This document shows, piece after piece, positions 34,244-43,687 of a stretch of DNA of 64,000 nt. Each line of letters begins with the position of its first letter. Within the stretch, counting starts at the first letter, position 1. Made by a program: the position numbers and the translations under genes. A model generated the notes under the pieces. It was not told where the DNA came from. It saw only the letters and a list, made by a program, of their open reading frames with translations, and searched no databases. The stretch comes from Tardiphaga sp. (GTDB lineage Bacteria; Pseudomonadota; Alphaproteobacteria; Rhizobiales; Xanthobacteraceae), in assembly GCF_028290495.1 (NCBI RefSeq), contig NZ_JAQGJT010000041.1:62001-126000 (forward strand). The letters are read 5' to 3'.

Positions 34244-35236
34244 TTACTCCGGCTTGATGCCTGCGAATTGCGCGACCTTGCCCCACTTTTCGGTTTCCGC
34301 AATCACGTAGGCCTGCATCGCTTCCGGCGAACCGCCGGCGGGCTCCGCGCCGAGCTTGCGCAACCGCGCGGTGCCGTCTTCGGACTTGATGAACTTCTCG
34401 ACGCTGGCGTTCAGCTTGTTGATCATGTCCATCGGGGTCTTGGCGGGCGCAGCTATCGTGAACCAAGAGGCCGCCTCATAGCCGGGGACGCCGGCTTCGG
34501 CGATCGTGGGGATATCCGGCATCAAGGGCCAGCGTGTCGCGGTCGAGACCGCAATCGGGCGGATCGAATTCGACTCCGCAAACGGCTGCGCGGCCGGCAG
34601 ATTGTCGATCATCAGGTGGACGCGGCCGGCAATCAGGTCGGTCAGCGCCGGCGCGCTGCCCTTGTAGGGCACGTGCACAATATTGACGCCGGTCATCGAC
34701 TTGAACAACTCGGTCGAGACATGTGCGGTCGAGCCCAGCCCCGGCGTGCCGTAGAAGAATTCGCCGGGCTTGGATTTCGCCAGCGCGATGAATTCGGCGA
34801 CGTTCTTCACCGGCAGGGCATTGGTCACCGAGAACAGGTTCGGCACCCGCGCGATGATGATCACCGGAGCGAGGTCCTTGATCGGATCGTAGGCCATCGA
34901 CTTGAAAACGTATTTGTTGATGGCATGCGTGCCCGGCGTACCGACCAGGAAGGTGTAGCCGTCGGGATCGGCCTTGGCGACGAAGTCCGCGGCGATATTG
35001 CCGCCGGCGCCCGGCTTGTTCTCGACGATGAACTGCTGGCCGTATTCTTCTGAAACCTTGGCGGCGACGACGCGCGCCAGAATGTCGGTGGTGCCGCCGG
35101 CTGCGAACGGCACGATGAATTTCACCGGCTTGGTCGGCCAGGCGTCGGCGGCGCGCGCACGGCGCGGCAGCAGTGGCAGGCCGAGCGCCGCAGCGCCGCC
35201 CAGGATCAGGGAGCGGCGGGACGTGAAAACGGGCAT
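34244..35236 (-). CDS. Bug-family receptor (paralogue 2)
   Basis: Protein of 330 residues from ATG 35236, which has GGAGGA about 5 bp upstream; an in-frame ATG at 35281 lacks such a site. Twin-arginine-like leader (SRRSLILGGAAALGLPLLPR), then the same Bug core as paralogue 1 (AWPTKPVKFIVPFAAGGTTD, THVPYKG replaced by VHVPYKGSAPALTDLIAGRV). Conservation of the whole chain with scattered substitutions indicates an older duplication with both copies maintained, perhaps for different carboxylates. Confidence 0.9.
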   Translation of the reverse strand: MPVFTSRRSLILGGAAALGLPLLPRRARAADAWPTKPVKFIVPFAAGGTTDILARVVAAKVSEEYGQQFIVENKPGAGGNIAADFVAKADPDGYTFLVGTPGTHAINKYVFKSMAYDPIKDLAPVIIIARVPNLFSVTNALPVKNVAEFIALAKSKPGEFFYGTPGLGSTAHVSTELFKSMTGVNIVHVPYKGSAPALTDLIAGRVHLMIDNLPAAQPFAESNSIRPIAVSTATRWPLMPDIPTIAEAGVPGYEAASWFTIAAPAKTPMDMINKLNASVEKFIKSEDGTARLRKLGAEPAGGSPEAMQAYVIAETEKWGKVAQFAGIKPE

Positions 35237-35431
35237 GGTATCCTCCGTGGGCAAGCGCCAGTTGGCGCTATCGGCGGTCATTCGACCGCATCTTGAAATC
35301 CGTTGTGGTGTGGGTCGCAGCCTTGCACCGGTAACAAAAGGGCCAAGCGCGACGCGACCCAGGCCTCAGGGCGCACTGAGCAAGGAAACGGCCACGCCCC
35401 GCGGGATCGTGGCCGCCAACAGGTCCAGCGT

Positions 35432-36406
35432 TTAGCCGCCGATGCCCTTTTCCTTGAAGTACTTCAGTGCGCCGGGGTGGAACGGCACGGGGGAGCGTTC
35501 CTGCACCTGGTTGTTCAGCGAGAAGCTTTCGGCTTCCTTGTGCACGGCGACAATGTCGGCCTTCTTCTCGACCAGCGTCTTGACGATGTTGTAGGCGTCG
35601 TCATTGCTCATCTTGTCGCCGGTGACGATGATGTTCCAGACTTCGGTGTTGGCGTTGTCCTTGTCCATGCCGGGATAGATCGTCTTGGAGATGTTGGAGG
35701 GCGAATAGAGCTTGCCGTATTTGGCATTCATCTTCTCGGCGAGGTCCGAGTGGTCGATCAGCTTCATCTTCGTACCCGGCGTGGCGGCGAGATCGGTGAC
35801 GGCCGCGGTCGGCACGCCGCCAACCCACATGAAGGCGTCGATCTTGCGGTCCTTGATGGCGTTGACGGATTCGGCGACGCCGAGCCGCTCGCGCTTCATA
35901 TCCTTGTCCTTGTCGAGTCCGGCGGCTTCCAGCACGCGGAAAGCCATCACCTCGGTGGCGCTGCCCGGCGAGCCCGTCGAGACGCGCTTGCCCTTGAGGT
36001 CTGACATTTTCTCGATGCCGGTGCCGTCCACGGTCACCACATGCATCCGGTTCGGATAGACCACCAGCAACGTCTGCAGCGGCACCTTGACCTTGAACTT
36101 GTCCTGGCCGTTGAAGGCGTCGAGCGCGGCATCGGCCATGCTGAAGCCCATTTCGCTCTGGCCGGATGCGATCAGCTTGAGGTTATCGACCGAGCCGCCA
36201 GTCACTTCCGCGGTGGCCTGGGTGTTCGGCAGGGCCTTTGACAGCACGTTGGCGATCGCGCCGCCGAGCGGGAAATACACACCGCCGGTGCCGCCGGTGC
36301 CGATCGCCATCGTCTTCTGCTGGGCATAGACGGTGCCGGCCAGCGCCAGCCCGGTCACCATGGTCGCCGCGAGCGCAAGGGAAGTCTTCTTGAATTTCGT
36401 CAGCAT
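35432..36406 (-). CDS. TAXI-family TRAP transporter receptor 1
   Basis: Protein of 324 residues with a signal peptide (SLALAATMVTGLALAGTVYA) and TAXI signatures: IGTGGTGGVYFPLGGAIANV, TGGSVDNLKLIASGQSEMGF, and a C-terminal PFHPGALKYFKEKGI. The periplasmic receptor delivers a solute such as a dicarboxylate or glutamate to the TRAP permease. It starts 17 bp after the permease gene on the same strand, with AGGGAG upstream of ATG 36406, so the two are one operon. Confidence 0.92.
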   Translation of the reverse strand: MLTKFKKTSLALAATMVTGLALAGTVYAQQKTMAIGTGGTGGVYFPLGGAIANVLSKALPNTQATAEVTGGSVDNLKLIASGQSEMGFSMADAALDAFNGQDKFKVKVPLQTLLVVYPNRMHVVTVDGTGIEKMSDLKGKRVSTGSPGSATEVMAFRVLEAAGLDKDKDMKRERLGVAESVNAIKDRKIDAFMWVGGVPTAAVTDLAATPGTKMKLIDHSDLAEKMNAKYGKLYSPSNISKTIYPGMDKDNANTEVWNIIVTGDKMSNDDAYNIVKTLVEKKADIVAVHKEAESFSLNNQVQERSPVPFHPGALKYFKEKGIGG

Positions 36407-36423
36407 CGTTTAGCTCCCTGTTG

Positions 36424-38448
36424 TTATGCCGCAATGGCCGGTCGTGAAGGCGCCGGCGTTTTGTATTGCCATATGAGAACGCCCAGGCCGATCAGCAGGC
36501 CGGGGACGAAAGTATAGCTGATGTCTCGCCCGGTGATCGATTCGAGGATCGCTTCGATCAGGCTCGGGAACACCAGCAGCAGCCCTGATATCAGAAGCAG
36601 GCTGCGTTCGAGCGGGGTGGTTTGTCGCAGCGCCCAGTTCTGTGCGACCGCGGCCAGCGCCACGATGCCGAGCGTGGTCTTGATGGTGATCTCGACGATG
36701 TCGATCCACGAGCCGTTCTTCGGGATGTTCAGCAGCAGGCCGACGCCCTGCGGATCCAGCACGAACACGAACGGCACGATGAACGCCGGCAGCGTGTATT
36801 TCCATGACTGCAGCGTGGTCCGGTACGGGTCGCCGCCGGTGATCGCGGCGGCGGCGAACGGCGACAGAGCGGTCGGCGGCGAGACTTCCGACAACACGGC
36901 GTAGTAGAAGATGAACATATGGGCGGCGTAGTCGGGCACGCCGAGCTTGATCAGCGCGGGTGCCGCGATCACCGCGCAGATGATGTAGGACGCCGTGACC
37001 GGCACCGCGAGGCCGATCACCCAGACGATCAGCGCGGTGTAGACGGCGGTCAGCAGCAGGCTGCCGCCGGCATAGGCGATCACGATCGAGGAAAACTTCA
37101 GCCCCAGCCCGGTCAGCGTCACCACGCCGACCACAATGCCGGCGCAGGCGCAGGTGGTGGCGGCATTCAGCGCGCCGATCGAGCCGTCGGCCATCGCCTT
37201 CACCAGCTTTTTCGGCACCAAAGCGGTCTCCTTGCGCAGGAAGCTCAGCGCGAAGGTCACGGCGGTGGCGTAGAACACCGACAGCGATGGCGAATAGCCG
37301 ATGATCATGAAGATCACTACGGCGATCAGCGAGATGAAGTGGAAGCCGTAGCGCTTCGTCATCTCCCAGATGGTCATCTCCGGTTTGAAGTTGACGTCAT
37401 GGGCGCCGAACCGTTTGGCGTCGATCTCCACCATGATCAGCAGCGACAAGTAATAGAGACAGGTCGGGATGGTCGCCATCCAGATCACGTCGAGGTAGCT
37501 GATCTTGAGGAATTCGGCGATCAGGAAGGCGGCGGCGCCGAGCACCGGCGGCGACAGGATCGCGCCAAGGCCGCCGGCCGCGAGCAATCCGCCGGCAGCG
37601 TTCTTCTCGAAACCCGCCTTGGCGAGCATCGGGTAGGCCACGGTGCCGATCATCACGGTGGTGGCGACGCCAGAGCCGGAGGGCCCGCCGAGCAGGAACG
37701 ACGACAGCACCACGGTGCGCCCGGCGGCGTTCGGCTTGTTGCCCATCAGCCCCAGCGAGAAGTCGATGAAGAACTTGCCGGCGCCGGATTGCGACAGGAA
37801 CGCGCCGTAGATCGTGAACAGGATGATCAGCGTGGCGGAGACGTCCACCGCGACGCCGAAGATGCCCTCCAGCGTAATGAAGAGATGGCCGACCAGCCGC
37901 GGGAGGTCGTAGCCGCGATGCGTCCAGGGCGCCGGCAGGTGCGGGCCGAGCATCGCATAGGCAATGAAGAACAGCGATACCACGGGCATGATCAGCCCGG
38001 TGGTGCGGCGGGTTGCTTCCAGCAACAGCAGGATGAAGGCGATGCCGACAATGACGTCCATATGGTCCGGCACGGTGGCGCGGTCGGTGAAGTCGTCGCC
38101 GCCCCACAGCGCATAAACGATAGTGCCGACGGCGACGATGCCCGGCACGATGTCCCACCAGCGTACCCGGTTGCGGAAGCGCGTCGCCAGAGGGAACAGC
38201 AGGAAGCTCAATACCAGCGTGAAGGCGACGTGGATGTAGCGCAGCTCCTGCGTCGGCACGATGGCGTAAGCCGCGTAGAGGTGGAACACGCTCATCACCA
38301 CGGCGATGCCGGTGGAGATCGTGCCGGCCCAGCCCAGCAACCGGTTGGTCGCGCCCTCGTCCGCCTCGATAAAGGCTTCCGCCTTGAGCAGCGCCTCGTC
38401 GGAGACAACGACGGTTTCGTCGGTCGCGTGGGTTTTGTCGTCAGCCAT
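36424..38448 (-). CDS. TRAP-TAXI transporter fused permease (4TM/12TM)
   Basis: Membrane protein of 674 residues in which the small DctQ-like and large DctM-like subunits are fused, as is usual for TAXI systems. The N-terminal cytoplasmic segment is followed by helices from about residue 45. The DctM-type core includes FIDFSLGLMGNKPNAAGRTV, GGPSGSGVATTVMIGTVAYP and AGGLGAILSPPVLGAAAFLI. It carries out sodium-coupled solute uptake. GGGGGAA precedes the ATG. The first gene of the operon with TAXI receptor 1, and divergent from TAXI receptor 2. Confidence 0.93.
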   Translation of the reverse strand: MADDKTHATDETVVVSDEALLKAEAFIEADEGATNRLLGWAGTISTGIAVVMSVFHLYAAYAIVPTQELRYIHVAFTLVLSFLLFPLATRFRNRVRWWDIVPGIVAVGTIVYALWGGDDFTDRATVPDHMDVIVGIAFILLLLEATRRTTGLIMPVVSLFFIAYAMLGPHLPAPWTHRGYDLPRLVGHLFITLEGIFGVAVDVSATLIILFTIYGAFLSQSGAGKFFIDFSLGLMGNKPNAAGRTVVLSSFLLGGPSGSGVATTVMIGTVAYPMLAKAGFEKNAAGGLLAAGGLGAILSPPVLGAAAFLIAEFLKISYLDVIWMATIPTCLYYLSLLIMVEIDAKRFGAHDVNFKPEMTIWEMTKRYGFHFISLIAVVIFMIIGYSPSLSVFYATAVTFALSFLRKETALVPKKLVKAMADGSIGALNAATTCACAGIVVGVVTLTGLGLKFSSIVIAYAGGSLLLTAVYTALIVWVIGLAVPVTASYIICAVIAAPALIKLGVPDYAAHMFIFYYAVLSEVSPPTALSPFAAAAITGGDPYRTTLQSWKYTLPAFIVPFVFVLDPQGVGLLLNIPKNGSWIDIVEITIKTTLGIVALAAVAQNWALRQTTPLERSLLLISGLLLVFPSLIEAILESITGRDISYTFVPGLLIGLGVLIWQYKTPAPSRPAIAA

Positions 38449-38649
38449 ATTCCCCCCGGGGAAATTCTGCCGGCTTTGCCGGCTTTTGTTTTTGCAGCGC
38501 GGCGCATTGATGCCGTTTTGTCACGGTGTTGCAAGGGGTGCCGGCTGAAACTTTGGTCGCGCATGGCGGTGCATGGCACGGTGGTTGGTCGCTTGACCGC
38601 CCCGGTGCATCCGTCCACGGTCCCGTCGAACCGTGCGGGAGCGTGACGA

Positions 38650-39588
38650 ATGAAGATGCGATGGATCGCGGCCGCGGCAGCCTTGGTGATGCTGGCGGCG
38701 CCTGTGGCCTCTGCCCAGCCGATCATCGTGCTGACCGGGGGCGCATCCGGCGTGTACTATCCGCTCGGCGTCACCATCGCCAAGATTTACGCTGACATTC
38801 CCGGCAGCCAGGTTGAAGTACAGACCACCGATGGTTCGGTGGAGAACCTCGCGCGGCTGCAGCAAGGCAGCGGCCAGATCGCCTTCGCGCTCGGTGATGC
38901 GCTGCAAGATGCCTGGACGGGCAATACCGCGGCCGGCTTCGACGGCAAGCTCGACAAGCTCAGGGTGATCGGCGCGCTGTATCCGAGCTTCATCCAGATC
39001 GTCGCCACTAGGGACAGCGGCATCCGGACGCTTTCCGACCTGAAGGGCAGGAGCCTGTCGGTCGGTGCGGAAAAATCCGGCACCGAACTCAACGCGCACG
39101 CGATCCTTGCGGCCGCCGGGTTGAAGGAAAGCGACCTCGGCCGGATCGAGAACAAGGACTTTGCCGAATCCGCCCAGTTGATGGCGAAGAAGCAGCTCGA
39201 TGCCACTTTGCAATCCGCCGGCTTAGGCGTCACCTCCTTGAAGGAATTAAGCGACAACAACGAGGTCGTGTTGGTACCGGTACCGAAGGCGGTCGTCAGG
39301 AAGATGGGTGCGCCGTTCAGACTCGGCATGATTCCCGCCGGCACCTATCTAGGTCAGAGCAGGGAAATTCAGACCGCGACGGTGATGAACTATCTCGTCA
39401 CCAGCGCGGCGGTGTCCGACGACCTTGCCTATCAGATGACCAGGCTGGTGTTTGATTCGCTGCCCGAACTCGCCATCGCCCATATGGTAGGCAGCGAGAT
39501 AAGGCGTAAAAACGCCGCCAGGAGCGGGCCGGTGCCGCTGCACCCCGGCGCGATCCGCTATTACAGGGAAAAGGGCCTGCTCAGATAA
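38650..39588 (+). CDS. TAXI-family TRAP transporter receptor 2
   Basis: Protein of 312 residues with a signal peptide (MRWIAAAAALVMLAAPVASA) and the TAXI core: IIVLTGGASGVYYPLGVTIA, TDGSVENLARLQQGSGQIAF, and C-terminal PLHPGAIRYYREKGLL. It is divergent from the TRAP permease, so the cluster has two receptors for one membrane component. Sequence identity to receptor 1 is moderate, so a different ligand is likely. The stop overlaps the following TPR gene by 1 bp (TAATG). Confidence 0.9.
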   Translation: MKMRWIAAAAALVMLAAPVASAQPIIVLTGGASGVYYPLGVTIAKIYADIPGSQVEVQTTDGSVENLARLQQGSGQIAFALGDALQDAWTGNTAAGFDGKLDKLRVIGALYPSFIQIVATRDSGIRTLSDLKGRSLSVGAEKSGTELNAHAILAAAGLKESDLGRIENKDFAESAQLMAKKQLDATLQSAGLGVTSLKELSDNNEVVLVPVPKAVVRKMGAPFRLGMIPAGTYLGQSREIQTATVMNYLVTSAAVSDDLAYQMTRLVFDSLPELAIAHMVGSEIRRKNAARSGPVPLHPGAIRYYREKGLLR

Positions 39589-40112
39589 TGCGGCTGACGT
39601 TGAAACGTGCTGGAGCACTGGCGTGGTTGTGCCTTGGGCTTTCGTACACCGCCTTTGCAGCGCCGTCCGATCCGCCCGCCGATTCCAGGATCGATATCAA
39701 AGTCGACCCCGCGCCCTGCAACGGCGCTGTCGCTTCGCTGAATGACGCCGCGATCATCGCGGTCTGCGACGCGCTGATCGACAACGACCGCACCGAACGC
39801 GCCGACCGGCTGAAGGCGCTGCTGGCACGTGGCGCGGCCTATCAGCGGCAGGAAGATACCGACCGCGCTATCGCCGACTATGATGTCGCCTTGCGACTTA
39901 ATCCGAAACTCGCCGACATTTTCAATACCCGCGGCGAGTTGCATCGCAGCAAGGGCGACCGGCCGCGCGCGCTGGCCGATTTCGGTGCGGCGCTGAAACT
40001 CAACCCGCAGCACGCCGCGGCGCGCGGTAATTTCAAGGCGCTGGCGCTTGAGCTGGAAAAGATCGGCGCCGATATGGGCATCAAAGGGCGACCAAAGCCG
40101 CCCTTGAAATGA
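39588..40112 (+). CDS. Secreted TPR-repeat protein
   Basis: Protein of 174 residues: signal peptide (LAWLCLGLSYTAFAAPSD), a Cys-containing segment (DPAPCNGAVASLND), then at least two TPR units (residues about 75-160) with AIADYDVALRLNPKLADIFN and ALADFGAALKLNPQHAAARG. It is coupled to TAXI receptor 2 by a 1-bp overlap, so it may assist the transporter or sense its load. That role is inference. Confidence 0.8.
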   Translation: MRLTLKRAGALAWLCLGLSYTAFAAPSDPPADSRIDIKVDPAPCNGAVASLNDAAIIAVCDALIDNDRTERADRLKALLARGAAYQRQEDTDRAIADYDVALRLNPKLADIFNTRGELHRSKGDRPRALADFGAALKLNPQHAAARGNFKALALELEKIGADMGIKGRPKPPLK

Positions 40113-40177
40113 GACCTCATCCCGTGACAATGGCGGCGCTATGACCCCGGCGTCACGACCGGGGCGGGAGAGACGCC

Positions 40178-42103
40178 ATGAACATCCACACCGACAGCCG
40201 TTACCGTGAGGTCTATGCCCGTTCGATCACGGACCCCGAGGGATTCTGGGGCGACGCGGCGCGTGAGATCGACTGGATCGAGCCGGCGCAGAAGGTGTTC
40301 GATCCCTCGATGGGACTGTACGGCCGGTGGTTCGCAGGCGCGGTCGTCAACACCTGCTACAACGCGCTGGATCGCCACGTCGCCTCCGGCCGCGCCGATC
40401 AGGTCGCGCTGATCCACGATTCGCCGCTCGCAAATCCTTCCGAAGAAAGCACCGTCACCAAACTCACTTATGCGCAGATGCTGCACGAGGTGCAGGTGCT
40501 CGGCGCCATCATGCAGGACTTCGGCGTCGCCAAGGGCGACCGCGTCATTCTCTATATGCCGATGGTGCCGGAGGCTGTCATCGCGATGCTGGCCTGCGCG
40601 CGGATAGGCGCGGTGCACTCTGTGGTGTTCGGCGGCTTCGCGGCAAAAGAATTGGCTACCCGCATCGAGGACGCCAAGCCGAAGCTGATCTTCTCCGCCA
40701 GTTGCGGCCTCGAACCCGGCCGACTCGTGCACTACAAGCCGCTGCTCGACGAGGCGATCCGGCTTTCCAGCGTGAAGCCCGAGGCCTGCATCATCCTGCA
40801 CCGGCCGCAGCAGGGCTGCGATCTCGTGCAGGGCCGCGATCATGACTGGGCCGAGTTGCGCGGCCGGGCGATTGCCGCGAAGAAGTCCGCCGCTTGCGTG
40901 CCTGTGCTGGCGACGGATCCGCTGTACATCCTCTACACCTCGGGCACGACCGGCAAACCCAAAGGCGTGGTGCGTGACAACGGTGGCCATCTGGTCGCGC
41001 TGAAATGGTCGATGTTCAATCTCTACGGCGTGAAGCCGGGCGAGGTCTTTTGGTGCGGCTCCGATATCGGGTGGGTCGTCGGCCACAGCTACATCATCTA
41101 TGCGCCGCTGCTGCATGGCGCGACCTCGATCATGTATGAGGGCAAGCCGATAGGCACGCCGGATGCCGGCGCGTTCTGGCGGGTGATGTCGCAGCACAAG
41201 GCGGTCGCCTTCTTCACGGCGCCGACCGCCTTCCGCGCCATCCGCAAGGAAGACCCGGACGGCAAATTCATCCGCCAATACGACCTATCGAATCTGCGCA
41301 CCCTGTTCCTCGCCGGCGAGCGCGCCGATCCGCCCACGGTGGAATGGGCCGAGAAACAACTGAAGCTACCTGTCATCGACCACTGGTGGCAGACCGAGAC
41401 CGGCTGGTGCATCGCCGGCAACCCCGTCGGCCTCGGCCAGTTGCCGGTCAAGCACGGCTCGCCGACGGTGCCGATGCCCGGCTACCAGATCGAGGTCGTC
41501 GATGAGGCGGCGAAGCCGCTGCCCGCGGGCACGATGGGCTCGCTGGTGATCAAGCTGCCGATGCCGCCGGGATGTCTGCCGACCTTGTGGGAGCAGGACG
41601 AGCGCTGCAAGGAAGCCTACTTCAACGAATTCCCAGGCTACTACAAAACCTCCGACGCCGGCTATCTGGACGAGGACGGCTACGTCTTCGTGATGGGCCG
41701 CACCGACGACATCATCAACGTCGCCGGCCACCGGCTTTCCACCGTCGGCATGGAGGAGATTCTCGCAGGCCATCCCGACGTTGCCGAATGCGCGGTGCTG
41801 GGCATCCGCGACCTTATCAAGGGCGAGGCGCCGTGCGGCTTCCTGGTGCTGAAGGCCGGCGTGACCCGCAGCCACGCCGAGATCGAGAAGGAAGTGGTGG
41901 CGCTGGTGCGCGAGAAACTCGGTCCGGTCGCGGCGTTCAAGCTGGCGATTACCGTCGGCCGGCTGCCGAAGACCCGCTCCGGCAAGATCCTGCGCGGAAC
42001 CATCAAGAAGATCGCCGATGGCGACGAATGGGCCATGCCGGCCACCATCGAGGACGCCAGCGTTCTCGATGAGATCGGCGACGCGCTGAAGGGCCGGCTA
42101 TGA
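40178..42103 (+). CDS. prpE: PrpE, propionyl-CoA synthetase
   Basis: ANL enzyme of 641 residues. The P-loop YTSGTTGKPKGVVRDNGG is the form typical of PrpE. It also has GEVFWCGSDIGWVVGHSYII, the acyl-pocket WWQTETGW, the hinge GRTDDIINVAGHRLS, and the C-terminal catalytic lysine in TRSGKILRGTIKKI, the usual site of regulatory acetylation. It activates propionate (and acrylate/acetate weakly) to the CoA ester. GGGAGAG lies upstream of ATG 40178. It stands alone rather than in a prpBCD operon, as is common in this family of bacteria. Confidence 0.92.
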   Translation: MNIHTDSRYREVYARSITDPEGFWGDAAREIDWIEPAQKVFDPSMGLYGRWFAGAVVNTCYNALDRHVASGRADQVALIHDSPLANPSEESTVTKLTYAQMLHEVQVLGAIMQDFGVAKGDRVILYMPMVPEAVIAMLACARIGAVHSVVFGGFAAKELATRIEDAKPKLIFSASCGLEPGRLVHYKPLLDEAIRLSSVKPEACIILHRPQQGCDLVQGRDHDWAELRGRAIAAKKSAACVPVLATDPLYILYTSGTTGKPKGVVRDNGGHLVALKWSMFNLYGVKPGEVFWCGSDIGWVVGHSYIIYAPLLHGATSIMYEGKPIGTPDAGAFWRVMSQHKAVAFFTAPTAFRAIRKEDPDGKFIRQYDLSNLRTLFLAGERADPPTVEWAEKQLKLPVIDHWWQTETGWCIAGNPVGLGQLPVKHGSPTVPMPGYQIEVVDEAAKPLPAGTMGSLVIKLPMPPGCLPTLWEQDERCKEAYFNEFPGYYKTSDAGYLDEDGYVFVMGRTDDIINVAGHRLSTVGMEEILAGHPDVAECAVLGIRDLIKGEAPCGFLVLKAGVTRSHAEIEKEVVALVREKLGPVAAFKLAITVGRLPKTRSGKILRGTIKKIADGDEWAMPATIEDASVLDEIGDALKGRL

Positions 42104-42188
42104 GCGCTGTCATGGCGAGGTCCGGGACTGACATTCGTCACAATCCGGGGTAATGACTGCTCCACCTCAGCCGAACCCGGAATCTTGC

Positions 42189-42455
42189 ATGCGACCGACC
42201 CCGACTTATCTTATCGCGCTGACGCTGGCTGCTTTGACACTGGCGTCCTGCGCGCGGCGCAGCGACATTCCGGTCTCCAGCCTTGGCGAAGACGATGACG
42301 CGATCTGTCGCGCCAATGGTGTGGCGGTCGGCTCCGCCGATTACGCCGCCTGCCGCAAGAACCGTGACGTCCAGCGCGGCAACTCGATCGCCCGCGCTGA
42401 TCGCGCCCAGCGTAACCTCGGCGAATACATGCTGAACAACTCCGGCAGGCCCTGA
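42189..42455 (+). CDS. Small lipoprotein of unknown function
   Basis: Protein of 88 residues. The leader TYLIALTLAALTLASC has a lipobox (LASC) giving an acylated Cys near residue 18. The mature part contains EDDDAICRANGVAVGS and ADYAACRKNRDVQRG, so there are two more cysteines, and ends in a charged helical tail. The RANG-x-GSxDYxxCRxxRD pattern is common in small rhizobial lipoproteins. In-frame upstream codons from 42153 add a non-conserved leader, so ATG 42189 is used. Confidence 0.65.
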   Translation: MRPTPTYLIALTLAALTLASCARRSDIPVSSLGEDDDAICRANGVAVGSADYAACRKNRDVQRGNSIARADRAQRNLGEYMLNNSGRP

Positions 42456-42624
42456 GGCTGCAGCCATTGCCCGCAGTTGTGTCCCCCGGGCAACGTTCGC
42501 CCCGCAACGACCACACAGCCGCGTCGAATTGATTGAGATCAATTTTTCGGCGCGCCGACTGTCGTCTCTCATCACCGAGGCAGCTGAATCGTTCAGGCTG
42601 ATGTTGATGGGATGTGGGCACTTG

Positions 42625-43317
42625 ATGAAGAAAGTTGTGACTGCGTTGTCGGCGCTGATGATGGCGACGGCGATTACCGGCATTGCCACGACCGCGTATG
42701 CGGCCGATTTGTTCGCAAGGGCGCCGTACTACAAGGCGCCGGCGGTTGAAGCCTGGAATCCGTGGATGATCCGGCTGCGCGTGCTCGGCGTTCTTCCGGA
42801 GAAGGGTGGTTCGGTCGATCAGGTGGCGGGCTCCAGCCTGCGGACTTCCGATCAGGTCGTTCCCGAACTCGACATCTCCTACTTCTTCACCAGGAATATC
42901 GCGGCCGAAGTGATCCTCGGCGTGACCAGGCATCATGTCACCGGCGCTGATGCGCTGGCGGGTGTCGATGTGGGCAAGGCCTGGCTGCTGCCGCCGACCC
43001 TGACGCTGCAGTATCACTTCACCGACTTCGGCGCGTTCAAGCCTTATGTCGGCGCCGGCGTGAACTACACCTGGTTCTTCAGCCAGAGCGCGGGCGGCAC
43101 CACCGTCACCAACAGCCACCTGCACGATTCCTTCGCGCCCGTGGTGCAGTTCGGCTTCGATTACATGATCGACAAGCATTGGGGCTGGAACGTCGACGTC
43201 AAGAAGATCTGGCTGCGCCCGGAATGGGACGGCGCGCTGGCTGGGGGCACGCCGATCACCGGCAAGGTCAAGCTTGATCCTTGGCTGATCGGCACCGGCA
43301 TCACCTACAAGTTCTGA
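42625..43317 (+). CDS. ompW: OmpW-family outer membrane protein
   Basis: Protein of 230 residues with a signal peptide (cleavage near TAYAADL). It then forms an eight-stranded barrel typical of OmpW: WNPWMIRLRVLGVLPEKGG, YFFTRNIAAEVILGVTRHH, LTLQYHFTDFGAFKPYVGAG, and a C-terminal strand GTGITYKF ending in Phe, the BAM signal. OmpW proteins pass small hydrophobic compounds. The start at 42625 (MKKVVTALSALMM) begins a normal signal peptide; earlier in-frame codons are not signal-like. Confidence 0.88.
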   Translation: MKKVVTALSALMMATAITGIATTAYAADLFARAPYYKAPAVEAWNPWMIRLRVLGVLPEKGGSVDQVAGSSLRTSDQVVPELDISYFFTRNIAAEVILGVTRHHVTGADALAGVDVGKAWLLPPTLTLQYHFTDFGAFKPYVGAGVNYTWFFSQSAGGTTVTNSHLHDSFAPVVQFGFDYMIDKHWGWNVDVKKIWLRPEWDGALAGGTPITGKVKLDPWLIGTGITYKF

Positions 43318-43384
43318 TCGGCTAACCACAAGCGCGCGGCATCGGTGCAAACCGGTGTCGCGTTTTGCGTCGTCTTGCGCTTGC

Positions 43385-43444
43385 TCCCCCTCTCCCCTAA
43401 GCATCCGCTTCGCTTCGCGAGCGCACCTTCTCCCGCGAGGGGAG
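43385..43444. repeat. Intergenic CTCTCC/GGGGAGA palindromic element
   Basis: CTCCCCCTCTCCCC at the left and GCGAGGGGAGA at the right enclose a smaller dyad (TCCGCTTCGCTTCGCGAG region). The element 58391-58437 has the same layout. It ends 10 bp before the ribosome binding site of the PhnA-like gene and could influence its translation. Confidence 0.5.
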
Positions 43445-43465
43445 ATGGAAGAAGAAGGACACGTC

Positions 43466-43684
43466 ATGGACATCAAGGTCAGGGATTCGAACGGCGCGCT
43501 GCTTGCCGAGGGCGACACCGTTACGCTGATCAAGGACTTGAAGCTGAAAGGCTCGTCTACCGTTCTCAAGCGCGGCACCGTGATCAAGAATATCCACCTC
43601 ACCGACAACGAAGACGAGATCGAAGGCCGCACCGACAAGGTCAAGGGCCTGGTGCTGCGCGTCGAGTTTCTGAAGAAGGCGTGA
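43466..43684 (+). CDS. Short PhnA/YjdM-type protein
   Basis: Protein of 72 residues corresponding to the C-terminal SH3-like part of PhnA (YjdM): VRDSNGALLAEGDTVTLIKD, LKLKGSSTVLKRGTVIKNIH, GLVLRVEFLKK. The N-terminal zinc ribbon of the E. coli protein is absent, as in many alphaproteobacterial versions. Despite the name, a role in phosphonate use is not proven. AAGGA lies 6 bp before ATG 43466. Confidence 0.85.
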   Translation: MDIKVRDSNGALLAEGDTVTLIKDLKLKGSSTVLKRGTVIKNIHLTDNEDEIEGRTDKVKGLVLRVEFLKKA

Positions 43685-43687
43685 GCG

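Noticed and set aside
36919-38646. Long open frame antisense to the TRAP permease
   Set aside because: It is an extremely Gln/His/Arg/Asp-rich shadow of a membrane protein gene.
42456-42624. Possible extra coding leader of the OmpW gene
   Set aside because: In-frame codons from 42529 encode a charged, non-signal sequence; the standard signal peptide begins at 42625.
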